From Burkholderiales bacterium (GTDB taxonomy: Bacteria > Pseudomonadota > Gammaproteobacteria > Burkholderiales > SG8-41): a stretch of DNA of 64,000 nucleotides. Both the position numbers and the translations under genes were made by a program. The DNA lies in the NCBI GenBank assembly GCA_019634975.1, contig JAHCAI010000009.1:1-64000 (forward strand), in the 5' to 3' direction. Below, in pieces: positions 27,267 through 35,485 of this stretch (its first letter is position 1; every line of letters begins with the position of its first letter). The notes beneath the pieces are model-generated. The model saw nothing but the letters and a program-made list of their open reading frames with translations. It did no database searches and had not been told where the DNA came from.

Positions 27267-27713
27267 AGGACAGGGAATCGATGCACAGAAGCAGGCTGGG
27301 AAACATCGTCATTGATTGTCAAACCGATGATCTCCTGTCGAAGGCTCGGTTTTGGAGTGCTGCGCTCGGTTACCCGCTGCCCCCAGATCTGGATGCAACC
27401 AGTAACTTCATCCAGCTTGTAACGCCACCCGGCGAGGTACAGGTCATTATCCAGCGAGTTCATCATGAAGTGCGGGCACATCTGGACATTGAGACAGACT
27501 CCATAGAACTGGAGGTTGCGCGCTTGCAGCGCTTGGGGGCGACGGTCGTGTCTAGGAATGATGGCTGGGTGGTAATGCAAGCACCGACCGGGCATCGATT
27601 CTGCGTTGGTAGCCCCTATCGCGGCGGCTTCGACCAGGGAGCAAACACATGGAAGTGATGCCCCACAATTCATTCAAGCCGACGTCGCTTCGCGGCGCGG
27701 CTTAATCCAGGCG
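27258..27713 (+). mobile_element. Integron gene cassette 2
   Basis: A 456-bp unit from the crossover at 27257/27258 to that at 27713/27714. It holds one VOC-family gene and a 3' attC. The 5' boundary TTAGGCATC is complemented by GATGCC in the R'' region of its own attC (27657-27662), as expected for a cassette. It is the last cassette; the next base begins the stop codon of the methyltransferase gene on the other strand. Confidence 0.8.
27281..27658 (+). CDS. Cassette-encoded VOC-fold protein (glyoxalase/bleomycin-resistance superfamily)
   Basis: A 125-residue single-domain VOC protein. It has LGNIVIDCQTDDLLSKARFW (beta strand and helix of the first motif), SAALGYPLPP, a central VHLDI-like strand (RAHLDIETDSIELEVARLQRLGA) and the C-terminal VMQAPTGHRFCVG. 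This layout matches 'glyoxalase-like/VOC family' proteins. Metal ligands are only partly recognisable (the His of RAHLD and an acidic C-terminal strand are weak), so catalysis is uncertain. Relatives include resistance proteins and isomerases; none is implied here. The ATG at 27281 follows GGACAGGGA. The stop overlaps the attC. Confidence 0.8.
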   Translation: MHRSRLGNIVIDCQTDDLLSKARFWSAALGYPLPPDLDATSNFIQLVTPPGEVQVIIQRVHHEVRAHLDIETDSIELEVARLQRLGATVVSRNDGWVVMQAPTGHRFCVGSPYRGGFDQGANTWK

Positions 27714-27720
27714 TTAAGTC
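27657..27720 (+). repeat. attC site of cassette 2
   Basis: R' is GTTAAGTC (27713-27720). R'' is a diverged GATGCCCCAC (27657-27666; consensus would end AAC). L'' is ATTCAAGCCG (27672-27681) and L' is CGGCTTAAT (27698-27706), which pair except for one extra C in L''. The apical loop is GC-rich and self-complementary. The mutated R'' may reduce recombination. Confidence 0.8.
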
Positions 27721-28868
27721 CCCTCTTTGGTTTTCCTCATGCTGCCGGCGACAATTTCGTATTTGAACAGGCGGCATTCCAGCGCGCCGTTGAACAGCGG
27801 CGTGCGCCGCGAGGGCTGCAGCCGCATCAGCTTGGCGATGCGCAGGTCGGCGGTGAGGATGTAGGCGGTCCAGCCAGCGTAGCGCTGCTTGAGGATGTCG
27901 CCGAGTGTCGGATACCAGGCGGCGAGGTCGTCGAGTTCCTCAAGGCGCACGCCGTAGGGCGGGTTGGTGACGAGGATGCCGGTCGGTGTCGGCGGTTTCG
28001 AATCCTCGAAGCTGCACTGCTTCAGTTCGATCTGCGCTTCCAGTCCCAGCGCAGCTACATTTTTTCGAGCCAGTGCGATGGCGTCGCCGCTGCGATCATA
28101 TCCGTAAATACTTGATTTTATTGAAATGTTTGCGTTTTTCTCGGCGGCGGCCTGGAGCGCGGTCCAGGCCGCGGCATCGAAGTTGCGCAGTTTCTCGAAG
28201 CCGAAATTCCGCTTCAGCCCCGGTGCACGGTTCATCGCCATCAGCGCGGCTTCGATCAGGAAGGTGCCGCTGCCGCACATCGGGTCGAGCAGCGGCTGCT
28301 CCGGTGTCCAGCCGGCGAGTCTGAGGATGCCGGCGGCAAGGTTCTCGCGCAGCGGCGCTTCGCCGGCCGCCGTGCGCCAGCCGCGCTTGAACAGGGCCTC
28401 GCCCGAGGTGTCGAGGTAGAACACCGCCTCGTCGCGGGTCAGGAACAGCTGGATGCGCACGTCGGGGTTGCGGGTGTCGACGTCGGGGCGGTCGCCCTCG
28501 GCATCTCGCAGCACGTCGCAGACGGCGTCCTTCACGCGCAGTGTCGCGAAGTCGAGGCTTTTCAGCGGGCTCTTGATTGCTGCGGTGTCGACACGGATGG
28601 TCTGTTTCGGACCAAACCACTGCGCCCAGCGCAGTTTGCGCGCGGCCGCATAGATGTCCTTCTCGTCGCGGTAGCGGCAGTGTCCGATGCGCCACAACAC
28701 GCGGCTGGCAATGCGGCTTTCGAGATTGACGCGGTAGCAGAGCGCAAACGGTCCGCGGAAGCCGGTGCCGCCGTCGACCGGGCGCACATCCAGAGCGCCG
28801 AGCGCCGCCAGTTCTTCACCGAGCACGCCTTCGAGGCCGCGCGGACAGGTGGCGAAGAATTGCTCCAT
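27714..28868 (-). CDS. RlmL-type 23S rRNA m2G methyltransferase (THUMP + MTase)
   Basis: A 384-residue RNA methyltransferase: an N-terminal ferredoxin-like/THUMP region (about 1-155, beginning FFATCPRGLEGVLGEEL) and a Rossmann methyltransferase domain with LLDPMCGSGTFLIEAALMA (SAM site, about 190) and the catalytic TNPPYGVRL. It matches the N-terminal half of E. coli RlmL and the stand-alone YpsC/RlmL-like family, modifying guanosine N2 in rRNA. The start at 28868 gives the family N-terminus. The stop codon TAA is the first three bases beyond the last integron crossover. An AT-rich repeat copy lies inside the gene at 28103-28127. Confidence 0.9.
   Translation of the reverse strand: MEQFFATCPRGLEGVLGEELAALGALDVRPVDGGTGFRGPFALCYRVNLESRIASRVLWRIGHCRYRDEKDIYAAARKLRWAQWFGPKQTIRVDTAAIKSPLKSLDFATLRVKDAVCDVLRDAEGDRPDVDTRNPDVRIQLFLTRDEAVFYLDTSGEALFKRGWRTAAGEAPLRENLAAGILRLAGWTPEQPLLDPMCGSGTFLIEAALMAMNRAPGLKRNFGFEKLRNFDAAAWTALQAAAEKNANISIKSSIYGYDRSGDAIALARKNVAALGLEAQIELKQCSFEDSKPPTPTGILVTNPPYGVRLEELDDLAAWYPTLGDILKQRYAGWTAYILTADLRIAKLMRLQPSRRTPLFNGALECRLFKYEIVAGSMRKTKEGT
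28103..28127 (-). repeat. AT-rich 25-bp dispersed motif, copy C (inside a gene)
   Basis: On the minus strand: ATTTCAATAAAATCA then AGTATTTACG, 20/25 to copy A. It lies inside the RlmL-type gene and encodes part of NANISIKSSIYGYDR, where the family normally has a variable stretch before the [FY]GxDR motif. The reading frame and domain spacing appear intact. Confidence 0.6.
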
Positions 28869-28869
28869 G

Positions 28870-29256
28870 TCAGCGCGCTCCCGGCCGCAGCTCGACATAG
28901 ACTTCAAAGCGCACCCTGTGCCAGGGATTGCGCGCTTCCGTCAGCCGCACGACACGCGCCTTCACCGGCGCGCCGAGGTCCATCTGGCGCGCGACGTCGG
29001 CGTTTTCGCGGCGCGGGATGTAACCCAGCATCTCGCCGCGCCATTCGATGCGCACGGCATTGGCGTCATGCGGATTGCGCGGCTCGCGCACCAGCTGCAA
29101 TGCATCACCCACGCGCATCATGTCCCACAGCGCCTTGCCCTCGTAGTACTGGAAACCCGCCAGCGGTGATTCCTGGACGATGATGCGCGCCTCGGCCGCG
29201 GCGGCGGGCATCGCCAGCGCCGCCAGCAGCGCGAGAACGGGAAAGGTCAGGGCCAT
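28870..29256 (-). CDS. Exported HIRAN-domain protein
   Basis: A 128-residue protein: a signal peptide (MALTFPVLALLAALAMPAAAAEA, cleavage near residue 21) followed by a HIRAN domain, seen in VQESPLAGFQYYEGKALW, LVREPRNPHDANAVRIEWRGEMLGYIPRRENADVARQMD. HIRAN domains are best known from cytoplasmic or nuclear DNA-processing proteins (HLTF/Rad5), where they bind 3' ends, so an exported stand-alone version is unexpected. It starts 5 bp after the hemJ stop and abuts the RlmL-type start, so it is probably in the same operon. Confidence 0.8.
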   Translation of the reverse strand: MALTFPVLALLAALAMPAAAAEARIIVQESPLAGFQYYEGKALWDMMRVGDALQLVREPRNPHDANAVRIEWRGEMLGYIPRRENADVARQMDLGAPVKARVVRLTEARNPWHRVRFEVYVELRPGAR

Positions 29257-29261
29257 GCCGC

Positions 29262-29690
29262 TTAAAACGGCTTGACGACGACGAGGATGACCGTGGCGAG
29301 CAGGATCAGCACCGGCACTTCGTTGAACCAGCGGTGCCAGACGTGGGAGCGGCTGTTACGGCCCTGCTCGAACTTGCGCAGCAGGCGGCCGCAGGCATGG
29401 TGGTAACCGATCAGCAGGACCACCAGCGCGAGCTTGGCGTGCATCCAGCCGCCGCTGATCATGCCGAGTTTGGCGTAAACCCCCCACAGCCAGAGCCCGA
29501 AGCCGAGCGCCGGAACCGCGAGCAGGGTCATGAAGTTGTAGAGCTTGCGCGCCATCAGCAGCAGCCGCGCGCGCGCGATCTCGTTCTCCTCCAGCGCCAG
29601 GTTGACGAAAATGCGCGGCAGGTAGAACAGTCCGGCGAACCAGGCGATCACGAACAGCAGGTGAAAGGTCTTGATCCAGAGCATGGGCAT
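29262..29690 (-). CDS. hemJ: Protoporphyrinogen IX oxidase HemJ
   Basis: A 142-residue membrane protein with four helices. The N-terminus MLWIKTFHLLFVIAWFAGLFYLPR carries the conserved His10, and WMHAKLALVVLLIGYH carries a second conserved His and Lys. This is the HemJ family (formerly UPF0093), which oxidises protoporphyrinogen IX to protoporphyrin IX in haem synthesis in bacteria lacking HemG/HemY. The length is as expected. It lies 3 bp after an ABC permease gene in the same direction. Confidence 0.93.
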   Translation of the reverse strand: MPMLWIKTFHLLFVIAWFAGLFYLPRIFVNLALEENEIARARLLLMARKLYNFMTLLAVPALGFGLWLWGVYAKLGMISGGWMHAKLALVVLLIGYHHACGRLLRKFEQGRNSRSHVWHRWFNEVPVLILLATVILVVVKPF

Positions 29691-29693
29691 TCC

Positions 29694-30482
29694 TCAGGTC
29701 AGCAGGCGGCGGCGGGTCAGCGCCAGCGCGATGTGGAAGCCGGCTGCGGCATAGGCGGCGAGCACCGCGACGTGGAGCAGCCAGGCCGCCGGAATGTCGC
29801 CTGCCACCAGCGGGCGGGCGAGGGCGACCGCGTGGGTCAGCGGCAGCAGCCAGGCTGCGGTCTGCGCGGCGGCCGGCAGCTGGTCGAGCGGGAAAAACAC
29901 GCCGCAGAGCAGCATCATCGGCGTCACGCAGAGCGTGAAGTAGTACATGAAGAAATCGTAACTCGGCGACAGCGCGGTCATGATCAGGCCCAGCGCGGCG
30001 AAGGCGAGTCCGGTCAGGAAAATCAGCGGCACCACCGCCAGCGCCACCGGCGAAGGCACCAGTCCCAGCGCCGCGGCGACGACCAGGACCGCGCTGCCGG
30101 AGAGGAAACTCTTGCTTGCCGCCCACACCAGTTCGCCGAGCACGACGTCGTCCAGCGTCAGCGGCGCATTGAGCAGGGCATCCCAGGTCTTCTGCACATG
30201 CATGCGCGAAAAAGCCGAGTACATGGCCTCGAAGGAGGCGCTCATCATGGTGCTCGAGCAGACGATGCCCGCGGCAAGAAAGCCGATGTACGACATGCCG
30301 CCGACATCCTCCAGCATGCGACCGAGGCCGTAACCGAGGCCGAACATGTAGAGCAGCGGGTCGGCGAGATTGCCGAGCATCGAAGGGATGGCCAGCTTGC
30401 GCCAGACCAGCCGGTTGCGCCGCCAGACATGGACGAAGCGCAGGCTGAAACGCGGCAGGGCCCAGTGGTTTCTACGGGTCAT
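29694..30482 (-). CDS. ABC-2 type transporter permease (NodJ-like)
   Basis: A 262-residue membrane protein with six hydrophobic segments and the ABC-2 signature region near residues 165-215 (MTALSPSYDFFMYYFTLCVTPMMLLCGVFFPLDQLP). It is close to the NodJ group of exporters. It should form a homodimeric channel with the ATPase encoded one base upstream (30484). The substrate is not evident; NodIJ-like systems in non-rhizobial betaproteobacteria are of unknown function. Confidence 0.88.
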   Translation of the reverse strand: MTRRNHWALPRFSLRFVHVWRRNRLVWRKLAIPSMLGNLADPLLYMFGLGYGLGRMLEDVGGMSYIGFLAAGIVCSSTMMSASFEAMYSAFSRMHVQKTWDALLNAPLTLDDVVLGELVWAASKSFLSGSAVLVVAAALGLVPSPVALAVVPLIFLTGLAFAALGLIMTALSPSYDFFMYYFTLCVTPMMLLCGVFFPLDQLPAAAQTAAWLLPLTHAVALARPLVAGDIPAAWLLHVAVLAAYAAAGFHIALALTRRRLLT

Positions 30483-30483
30483 G

Positions 30484-31400
<917 letters not shown>

Positions 31401-31404
<4 letters not shown>

Positions 31405-32009
31405 GCGCAATGGCGCCGCACGAGCTGTGCCAGCAGCTGCAGCTTGCCGTGGAAAAAATGCTCGCCGCCGGGCACCACGACGATGGGCAGCTGCTGCGGC
31501 CGCGCCCAGTCGAACACCGCAGCCAGCGGCACCACGTCGTCGTGCTCGCCGTGGATCACCAGCGTGTGCGCCGGAACCGTCGCCGCCGGGAAGCGGTTGA
31601 CCGCCGGGCCGACCAGCACCAGGCGCTCGGGCGCCAGCTGCTGCGCGACGCGGGTCTGCACGAAGGCGCCGAAGGAGAAGCCGGCGAGCAGCAGCGGCAG
31701 TTCGCCGAAGCGCGCCTGCGCGTAGCGCGCGACCGCGAGGATGTCCGCGGTTTCGCCCTCGCCGTGGTCGAAGCTGCCGGCGCTGGCGCCGACGCCGCGG
31801 AAATTCGGGCGCAGCACCGCATAGCCGAGGCCGAACAGGGTTTTCGCCAGCGTGGTGACGACCTTGTTGTCCTTGGTGCCGCCCTGCACCGGATTGGGAT
31901 GCGCGATCAGCGCAAGGCCGCGCCGCGGTTCACCCGGATCGTTGAGGTCGGTCTCGAGCGCGCCGGCGGGGCCGGTGATGGCGAGGCGTTCGAGGGATGA
32001 GGGATGCAT
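31401..32009 (-). CDS. Alpha/beta hydrolase (dienelactone hydrolase-like, COG2945)
   Basis: A 202-residue single-domain hydrolase. It has the oxyanion [15 protein letters not shown] segment, [12 protein letters not shown], nucleophile Ser in [12 protein letters not shown], Asp in [11 protein letters not shown] and His in [10 protein letters not shown]. This matches the COG2945 'predicted hydrolase' group found widely in betaproteobacteria. The substrate is unknown. The stop overlaps the ABC ATPase start by four bases. Confidence 0.88.
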
Positions 32010-32071
32010 GGCGCGCGGTTCGGTGCGGGACGTCGGCAGGGCGGCAACGCGCGGGAGGCGTTGCCGGACGG

Positions 32072-32380
32072 TCAGATCTTCAGCCGTTCGACGACGCGGC
32101 CGTGCTGCAGGTGCTCGCTGACGATCTCGTCGATGTCCTCGCGGTCGACATAGGTGTACCAGACCGCCTCCGGATAGACCACCAGCACCGGGCCCTCGTC
32201 GCAGCGGTCGAGGCAGCCGGCCTGGTTGATGCGCACCTTGCCCTGGCCGGAGAGCTTCAGTTCCTTGACCTTCTGCTTGGCGTAGTCGCGCATCGCCTGG
32301 GCGTCGTGCTCGCAGCAGCAGCGCGCGCCGCTGTCGCGCCGGTTGCAGCAGAAAAAGACATGGTGCTTGTAGTAGCTCAT
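32072..32380 (-). CDS. Thioredoxin-like [2Fe-2S] ferredoxin
   Basis: A 102-residue protein of the (2Fe-2S) thioredoxin-like ferredoxin family (COG3411). The cluster cysteines are in HVFFCCNRRDSGARCCCEH and GCLDRCDEGPVLVVYPE. The C-terminus WYTYVDREDIDEIVSEHL is standard. It probably acts as an electron carrier; the partner is unknown. A consensus -10 TATAAT on the minus strand (32414-32419) lies 34 bp upstream, so it may have its own promoter. Confidence 0.9.
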   Translation of the reverse strand: MSYYKHHVFFCCNRRDSGARCCCEHDAQAMRDYAKQKVKELKLSGQGKVRINQAGCLDRCDEGPVLVVYPEAVWYTYVDREDIDEIVSEHLQHGRVVERLKI

Positions 32381-32413
32381 GGTCGGTGGGGGCCGTGCGA
32401 CGGGGGAGCGCGC

Positions 32414-32419
32414 ATTATA
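32414..32419 (-). promoter_or_regulatory. Probable -10 element for the ferredoxin gene
   Basis: A perfect TATAAT on the minus strand, 34 bp before the ferredoxin ATG, in an otherwise GC-rich 65-bp gap. A clear -35 was not found at 16-18 bp. Confidence 0.4.
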
Positions 32420-32445
32420 ACCGGGGCGACCGGTGCAATCCCGCG

Positions 32446-32820
32446 TCAGCGGCGCGAGTATTTGCGCGCATTGCCGCGCGCCAGCGCAACCGGGTATTTG
32501 CGGGCGTTGACCGCCATCTTGCGCTGCGCCGCGCGCGGCAGGTCGACGCCCAGCACATCCGAGAGCCGCAGCAGGTAGAGCAGCACGTCGGCCATTTCCT
32601 CCTCGATCGCCCGGCGTTCGGCACCGCCGGGGCGAGCGCTCTGTTCCGGCGTCAGCCACTGGAAGCATTCGAGCAGCTCGGCAGCCTCGACGCTCAGGGC
32701 CATCGCCAGGTTCTTCGGCGTGTGGAACTGCTCCCATTCGCGCGCCGCGGCGAATTGCCGCAGCTGCCGGCGCAGGGCGGCGAGGGTGGGGGTGCTCGGG
32801 GATGGCTTGCGGCGGGTCAT
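32446..32820 (-). CDS. MazG-like nucleotide pyrophosphohydrolase
   Basis: A 124-residue all-alpha NTP-PPase of the MazG/RS21-C6 type. The metal-binding helices are seen as LSVEAAELLECFQW (ExxE) and EEEMADVLLYLLRLSDVLGVD (ExxxD). It hydrolyses (deoxy)nucleoside triphosphates, probably for pool cleaning (dCTPase-like). The ATG at 32820 gives MTRRKPSPSTPTLAALRRQLRQF; an upstream in-frame ATG at 32943 lies inside the VanZ-like gene and is rejected. It is 19 bp downstream of that gene. Confidence 0.88.
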   Translation of the reverse strand: MTRRKPSPSTPTLAALRRQLRQFAAAREWEQFHTPKNLAMALSVEAAELLECFQWLTPEQSARPGGAERRAIEEEMADVLLYLLRLSDVLGVDLPRAAQRKMAVNARKYPVALARGNARKYSRR

Positions 32821-32839
32821 GGATTCCGTTCCTTGTGGT

Positions 32840-33949
32840 TCAGTGCCGGTACGGCCGGCTGTCGCGCGCGGGCAGGCTGAGCAGTGCGCAGAGTGCCGCG
32901 AGAAAGGGCCACAGCTCGGACAGCGCGCTGAGCATGCTGGCAAAACTGAGGATGTGGCTTGCCCGGCCCTGCAGCAGGTGGGCGGAGATCGGCCGGTACG
33001 GATTTTCCGGCATGCCGTTGATCAGCACCACGGCGGCTGCCAGTGCCAGCAGCGCCAGCGCATTGCGGCCGCGCGGCGGCAGCTGGCTCAGCAGCAAGGC
33101 CGAGGCCATGCCGCCGGCGAGTCCCAGCATCACGCCGGGTGTCAGCCAGCTCCAGGGGTTGGATGCCTGCAGCACCAGCAGCGCGGCGGCCGCCTTCAGT
33201 GCGACCGCGAGCACGAACAGCAGTGCCAGTGCGCGCCAGTACGCCGGCCCCGGATTTCGCGCGGCGCCGGCCAGCAGGAGTCCCAGCGCCGCGATGTTGA
33301 GCCCGACCACGCCGGCCTCGGCGGCGAGGTAGGACTCCGGCCTGAAGGCGAACAGCTGCGCGAAGCTGAAGCTCGCGCGCAGATCGCCGCTGCCGAAGGC
33401 GATGGCCGGCATGTGCAGCTGCGCGAACAGCCACAGCCCGGCGAGCACCAGCACGGCATCGCCGCGCAGGCCGTCGACGAACCATGCCGCGCGCAGCCTC
33501 GAGAGCTCGCGCCCCAGCCGCTGCTGCGGCGAGAACAGCGGCGCGAGCAGCGCGCCGGCGGCGGCGCCGGCCGCGTTGACCAGCAGGTCGACGTTCGAAG
33601 CGATGCGCGACGGCAGGTACTGCTGCGCCGCCTCCAGCAGGCCGCTGAGCAGCCCGCCGGCGAGGACAGCCGCCGCGACGGCGGCGGGCGCGCTCCAGCG
33701 CATGCGCAATGCAAGCGCGATCAGGAAGCCGAGCGGCGCGTACGCGATGAAGTTGAACAGCACGTCATCGAAGGTGATCCAGCGCGGCCAGGCTTCGAAC
33801 AGGAAGACGCCGAACTCTTCGGGAATCGCGCGCCAGCCGGTGAAGGGCTGCAGGCTGGCATAGACGATGAGCAGGCTGTAAGCTAGCGCCGCCGTGCCCG
33901 CGAGGCTGGGGCCGCGTCTTGCGGACGGCGATTGGGATTCCAGCAACAT
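32840..33949 (-). CDS. VanZ-like family membrane protein
   Basis: A 369-residue membrane protein with about ten hydrophobic helices. The first 130 residues carry the VanZ-like pattern SLLIVYASLQPFTGWR, FDDVLFNFIAYAPLGFLIALALR and ALLEAAQQYLPSRIASNVDLLVNAAGAAAGA. The second half may be a diverged repeat (VLINGMPENPYRPIS...). Function is unknown beyond the distant link to VanZ (teicoplanin resistance) and cell-envelope stress. The ATG at 33949 is only two bases from the divergent ATG of the DHH gene, so any leader lies inside the other gene. Confidence 0.8.
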   Translation of the reverse strand: MLLESQSPSARRGPSLAGTAALAYSLLIVYASLQPFTGWRAIPEEFGVFLFEAWPRWITFDDVLFNFIAYAPLGFLIALALRMRWSAPAAVAAAVLAGGLLSGLLEAAQQYLPSRIASNVDLLVNAAGAAAGALLAPLFSPQQRLGRELSRLRAAWFVDGLRGDAVLVLAGLWLFAQLHMPAIAFGSGDLRASFSFAQLFAFRPESYLAAEAGVVGLNIAALGLLLAGAARNPGPAYWRALALLFVLAVALKAAAALLVLQASNPWSWLTPGVMLGLAGGMASALLLSQLPPRGRNALALLALAAAVVLINGMPENPYRPISAHLLQGRASHILSFASMLSALSELWPFLAALCALLSLPARDSRPYRH

Positions 33950-33951
33950 CA

Positions 33952-34908
33952 ATGAAATTCTACGACATCTTCAACGGCGACGCCGACGGCATCTGCGCGC
34001 TGCACCAGCTGCGCCTCGAGCAACCGCAGGCCGCGGAACTGGTCACCGGCGTCAAGCGCGACATCGAGCTCGTCGGGCAGGTTGCGGCGCAGGCCGGCGA
34101 CTGCCTCACCGTGCTCGACATCTCCCTGCGCAGCAATGCCCGTGCCGTGGAGCGCGCGCTGCTGAATGGTGCGCGCGTGCGCTATTTCGACCACCATGCC
34201 GCCGGCGACATTCCGCAGCATCCGCAGTTCGAAGCGCACATCGACACGGCGCCGGATGTCTGCACCAGCCTGCTGGTCGACCGTCATCTCGGCGGCAGGC
34301 ACCGCCTGTGGGCGGTGGTGGCGGCGTTTGGCGACAACCTGGTGGAGTCGGCGATCCGCGCGGCGCAGCCGCTGCAGCTCGATCACACCGAGCTCGCGCG
34401 CCTGCACGAGCTCGGCGAGGCGATCAACTACAACGCGTACGGCGAGACCGTCGACGACCTGCATTACCACCCGGCCGATCTCTACCGCGCGATCGGGCCC
34501 TACGCCGATCCGCGGCATTTCATGTTCGACGAGCCGGTGTTCGAGGTGCTCAAACAGGCCGGCGCGGAGGATCTCGCGCGTGCCGAGGACCTGCGGCCCG
34601 AATTCGCCGACGATGCCGCGGCGCTGTACATCCTTCCGGATGCGGCCTGGAGCCGGCGCGTCAACGGCGTGTTCGGCAACCGCCTCGCGCAGTCCGCGCC
34701 GCAGCGTGCGCATGCGGTGCTCGTGGCGAAAGCCGATGGCGCCTATGCGGTCAGCGTGCGCGCGCCGCGCAGCCGGCCGCAGGGCGCCGACCTGCTGTGC
34801 CAGGCGTTTGCCACGGGCGGCGGGCGCAAGGCAGCCGCCGGCATCAACCGCCTGCCGGCGGAGCAGTTGCCGGAGTTCCTCGACGCGTTCCGCGCCGCTT
34901 ACAAATAA
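33952..34908 (+). CDS. DHH-family phosphoesterase-like protein
   Basis: A 318-residue protein with DHH-superfamily motifs: FNGDADGICAL (Asp10, Asp12), a further Asp in TVLDISLRSN, the signature FDHHAAGD near residue 78, and a C-terminal DHHA1-like GGGRKAAAGINRLP. This fits manganese-dependent phosphoesterases such as NrnA/RecJ relatives; nucleic-acid or nucleotide hydrolysis is inferred from the fold. It is on its own on the plus strand. The ATG at 33952 is right before the first strand. An AT-rich repeat copy begins at its stop codon. Confidence 0.85.
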   Translation: MKFYDIFNGDADGICALHQLRLEQPQAAELVTGVKRDIELVGQVAAQAGDCLTVLDISLRSNARAVERALLNGARVRYFDHHAAGDIPQHPQFEAHIDTAPDVCTSLLVDRHLGGRHRLWAVVAAFGDNLVESAIRAAQPLQLDHTELARLHELGEAINYNAYGETVDDLHYHPADLYRAIGPYADPRHFMFDEPVFEVLKQAGAEDLARAEDLRPEFADDAAALYILPDAAWSRRVNGVFGNRLAQSAPQRAHAVLVAKADGAYAVSVRAPRSRPQGADLLCQAFATGGGRKAAAGINRLPAEQLPEFLDAFRAAYK

Positions 34909-34931
34909 ATCAATAAAAACATATAGTTACG
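34907..34931 (+). repeat. AT-rich 25-bp dispersed motif, copy D
   Basis: AAATCAATAAAAACA then TATAGTTACG, 21/25 to copy A. It overlaps the stop codon of the DHH gene and reaches the stop codon of the convergent membrane-protein gene at 34927. Confidence 0.7.
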
Positions 34932-35451
34932 CGACGCCCTTGGCCTTGTCGCGAAACAGCTCGAGTTCGATCAGCGCAAACGCGGCGATCCACAGCAGCG
35001 CGTCGTAGCCATCAAACCAGGCGCCGCGCAACAGCCAGATCAGCGCGACCGCGGCGAGCCCGGCATAGAGCAGCAGGGAGCCCAGCGCGAGCGTGCCCCG
35101 CAGGCCCGCAGCCGCTGCGGGCGCGCGCACTTCGAGCTCCAGCACGAGCACGATGCCGATCCACAGCAGCGCGTTCGCCGCATCCAGCCATTCCCCTTCC
35201 TGCACATAGGCCGCCGCCGCGGCGACGACCGCAATCGCGGCGAGCGCGCGCAGCAGGCCCAGGGCCTGCGCGACGCGCGGCCGGCGTATCCATGCCGCGC
35301 CATGGGCCTCGAGTGCGAACAGCACCAGCAGCAGGTACCAGGCAAGGGCATCGAGTCCTTCGGAGAAGCGGCCGTCAGCGGCATAAACCGCGGCATTGGC
35401 GCCGAGCAGGGCGAACAGCGCCGGGCGGAGCAGGCGCAGCGCGGCGGACAT
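34927..35451 (-). CDS. Hypothetical integral membrane protein
   Basis: A 174-residue protein with about five hydrophobic helices and an internal three-fold theme: three segments resemble each other (GRFSEGLDALAWYLLLVLFALE, GEWLDAANALLWIGIVLVLELE, GAWFDGYDALLWIAAFALIELEL), each a Trp/Phe-Asp-Ala-Leu-Leu-Trp turn followed by a helix ending in acidic residues. I do not recognise the family. The repeats suggest a small bundle built by duplication. It lies 34 bp after the symporter gene's 3' side on the same strand but is upstream neighbour-free, so it may be transcribed alone. Confidence 0.7.
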   Translation of the reverse strand: MSAALRLLRPALFALLGANAAVYAADGRFSEGLDALAWYLLLVLFALEAHGAAWIRRPRVAQALGLLRALAAIAVVAAAAAYVQEGEWLDAANALLWIGIVLVLELEVRAPAAAAGLRGTLALGSLLLYAGLAAVALIWLLRGAWFDGYDALLWIAAFALIELELFRDKAKGVA

Positions 35452-35485
35452 CCGGCGTGCGGCCTAGGGCCTGTCGGCCGTCATT

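Noticed and set aside
27281..27658. Calling the VOC cassette protein a drug-resistance determinant
   Set aside because: Fold similarity alone does not show this; metal ligands and substrate are unclear.
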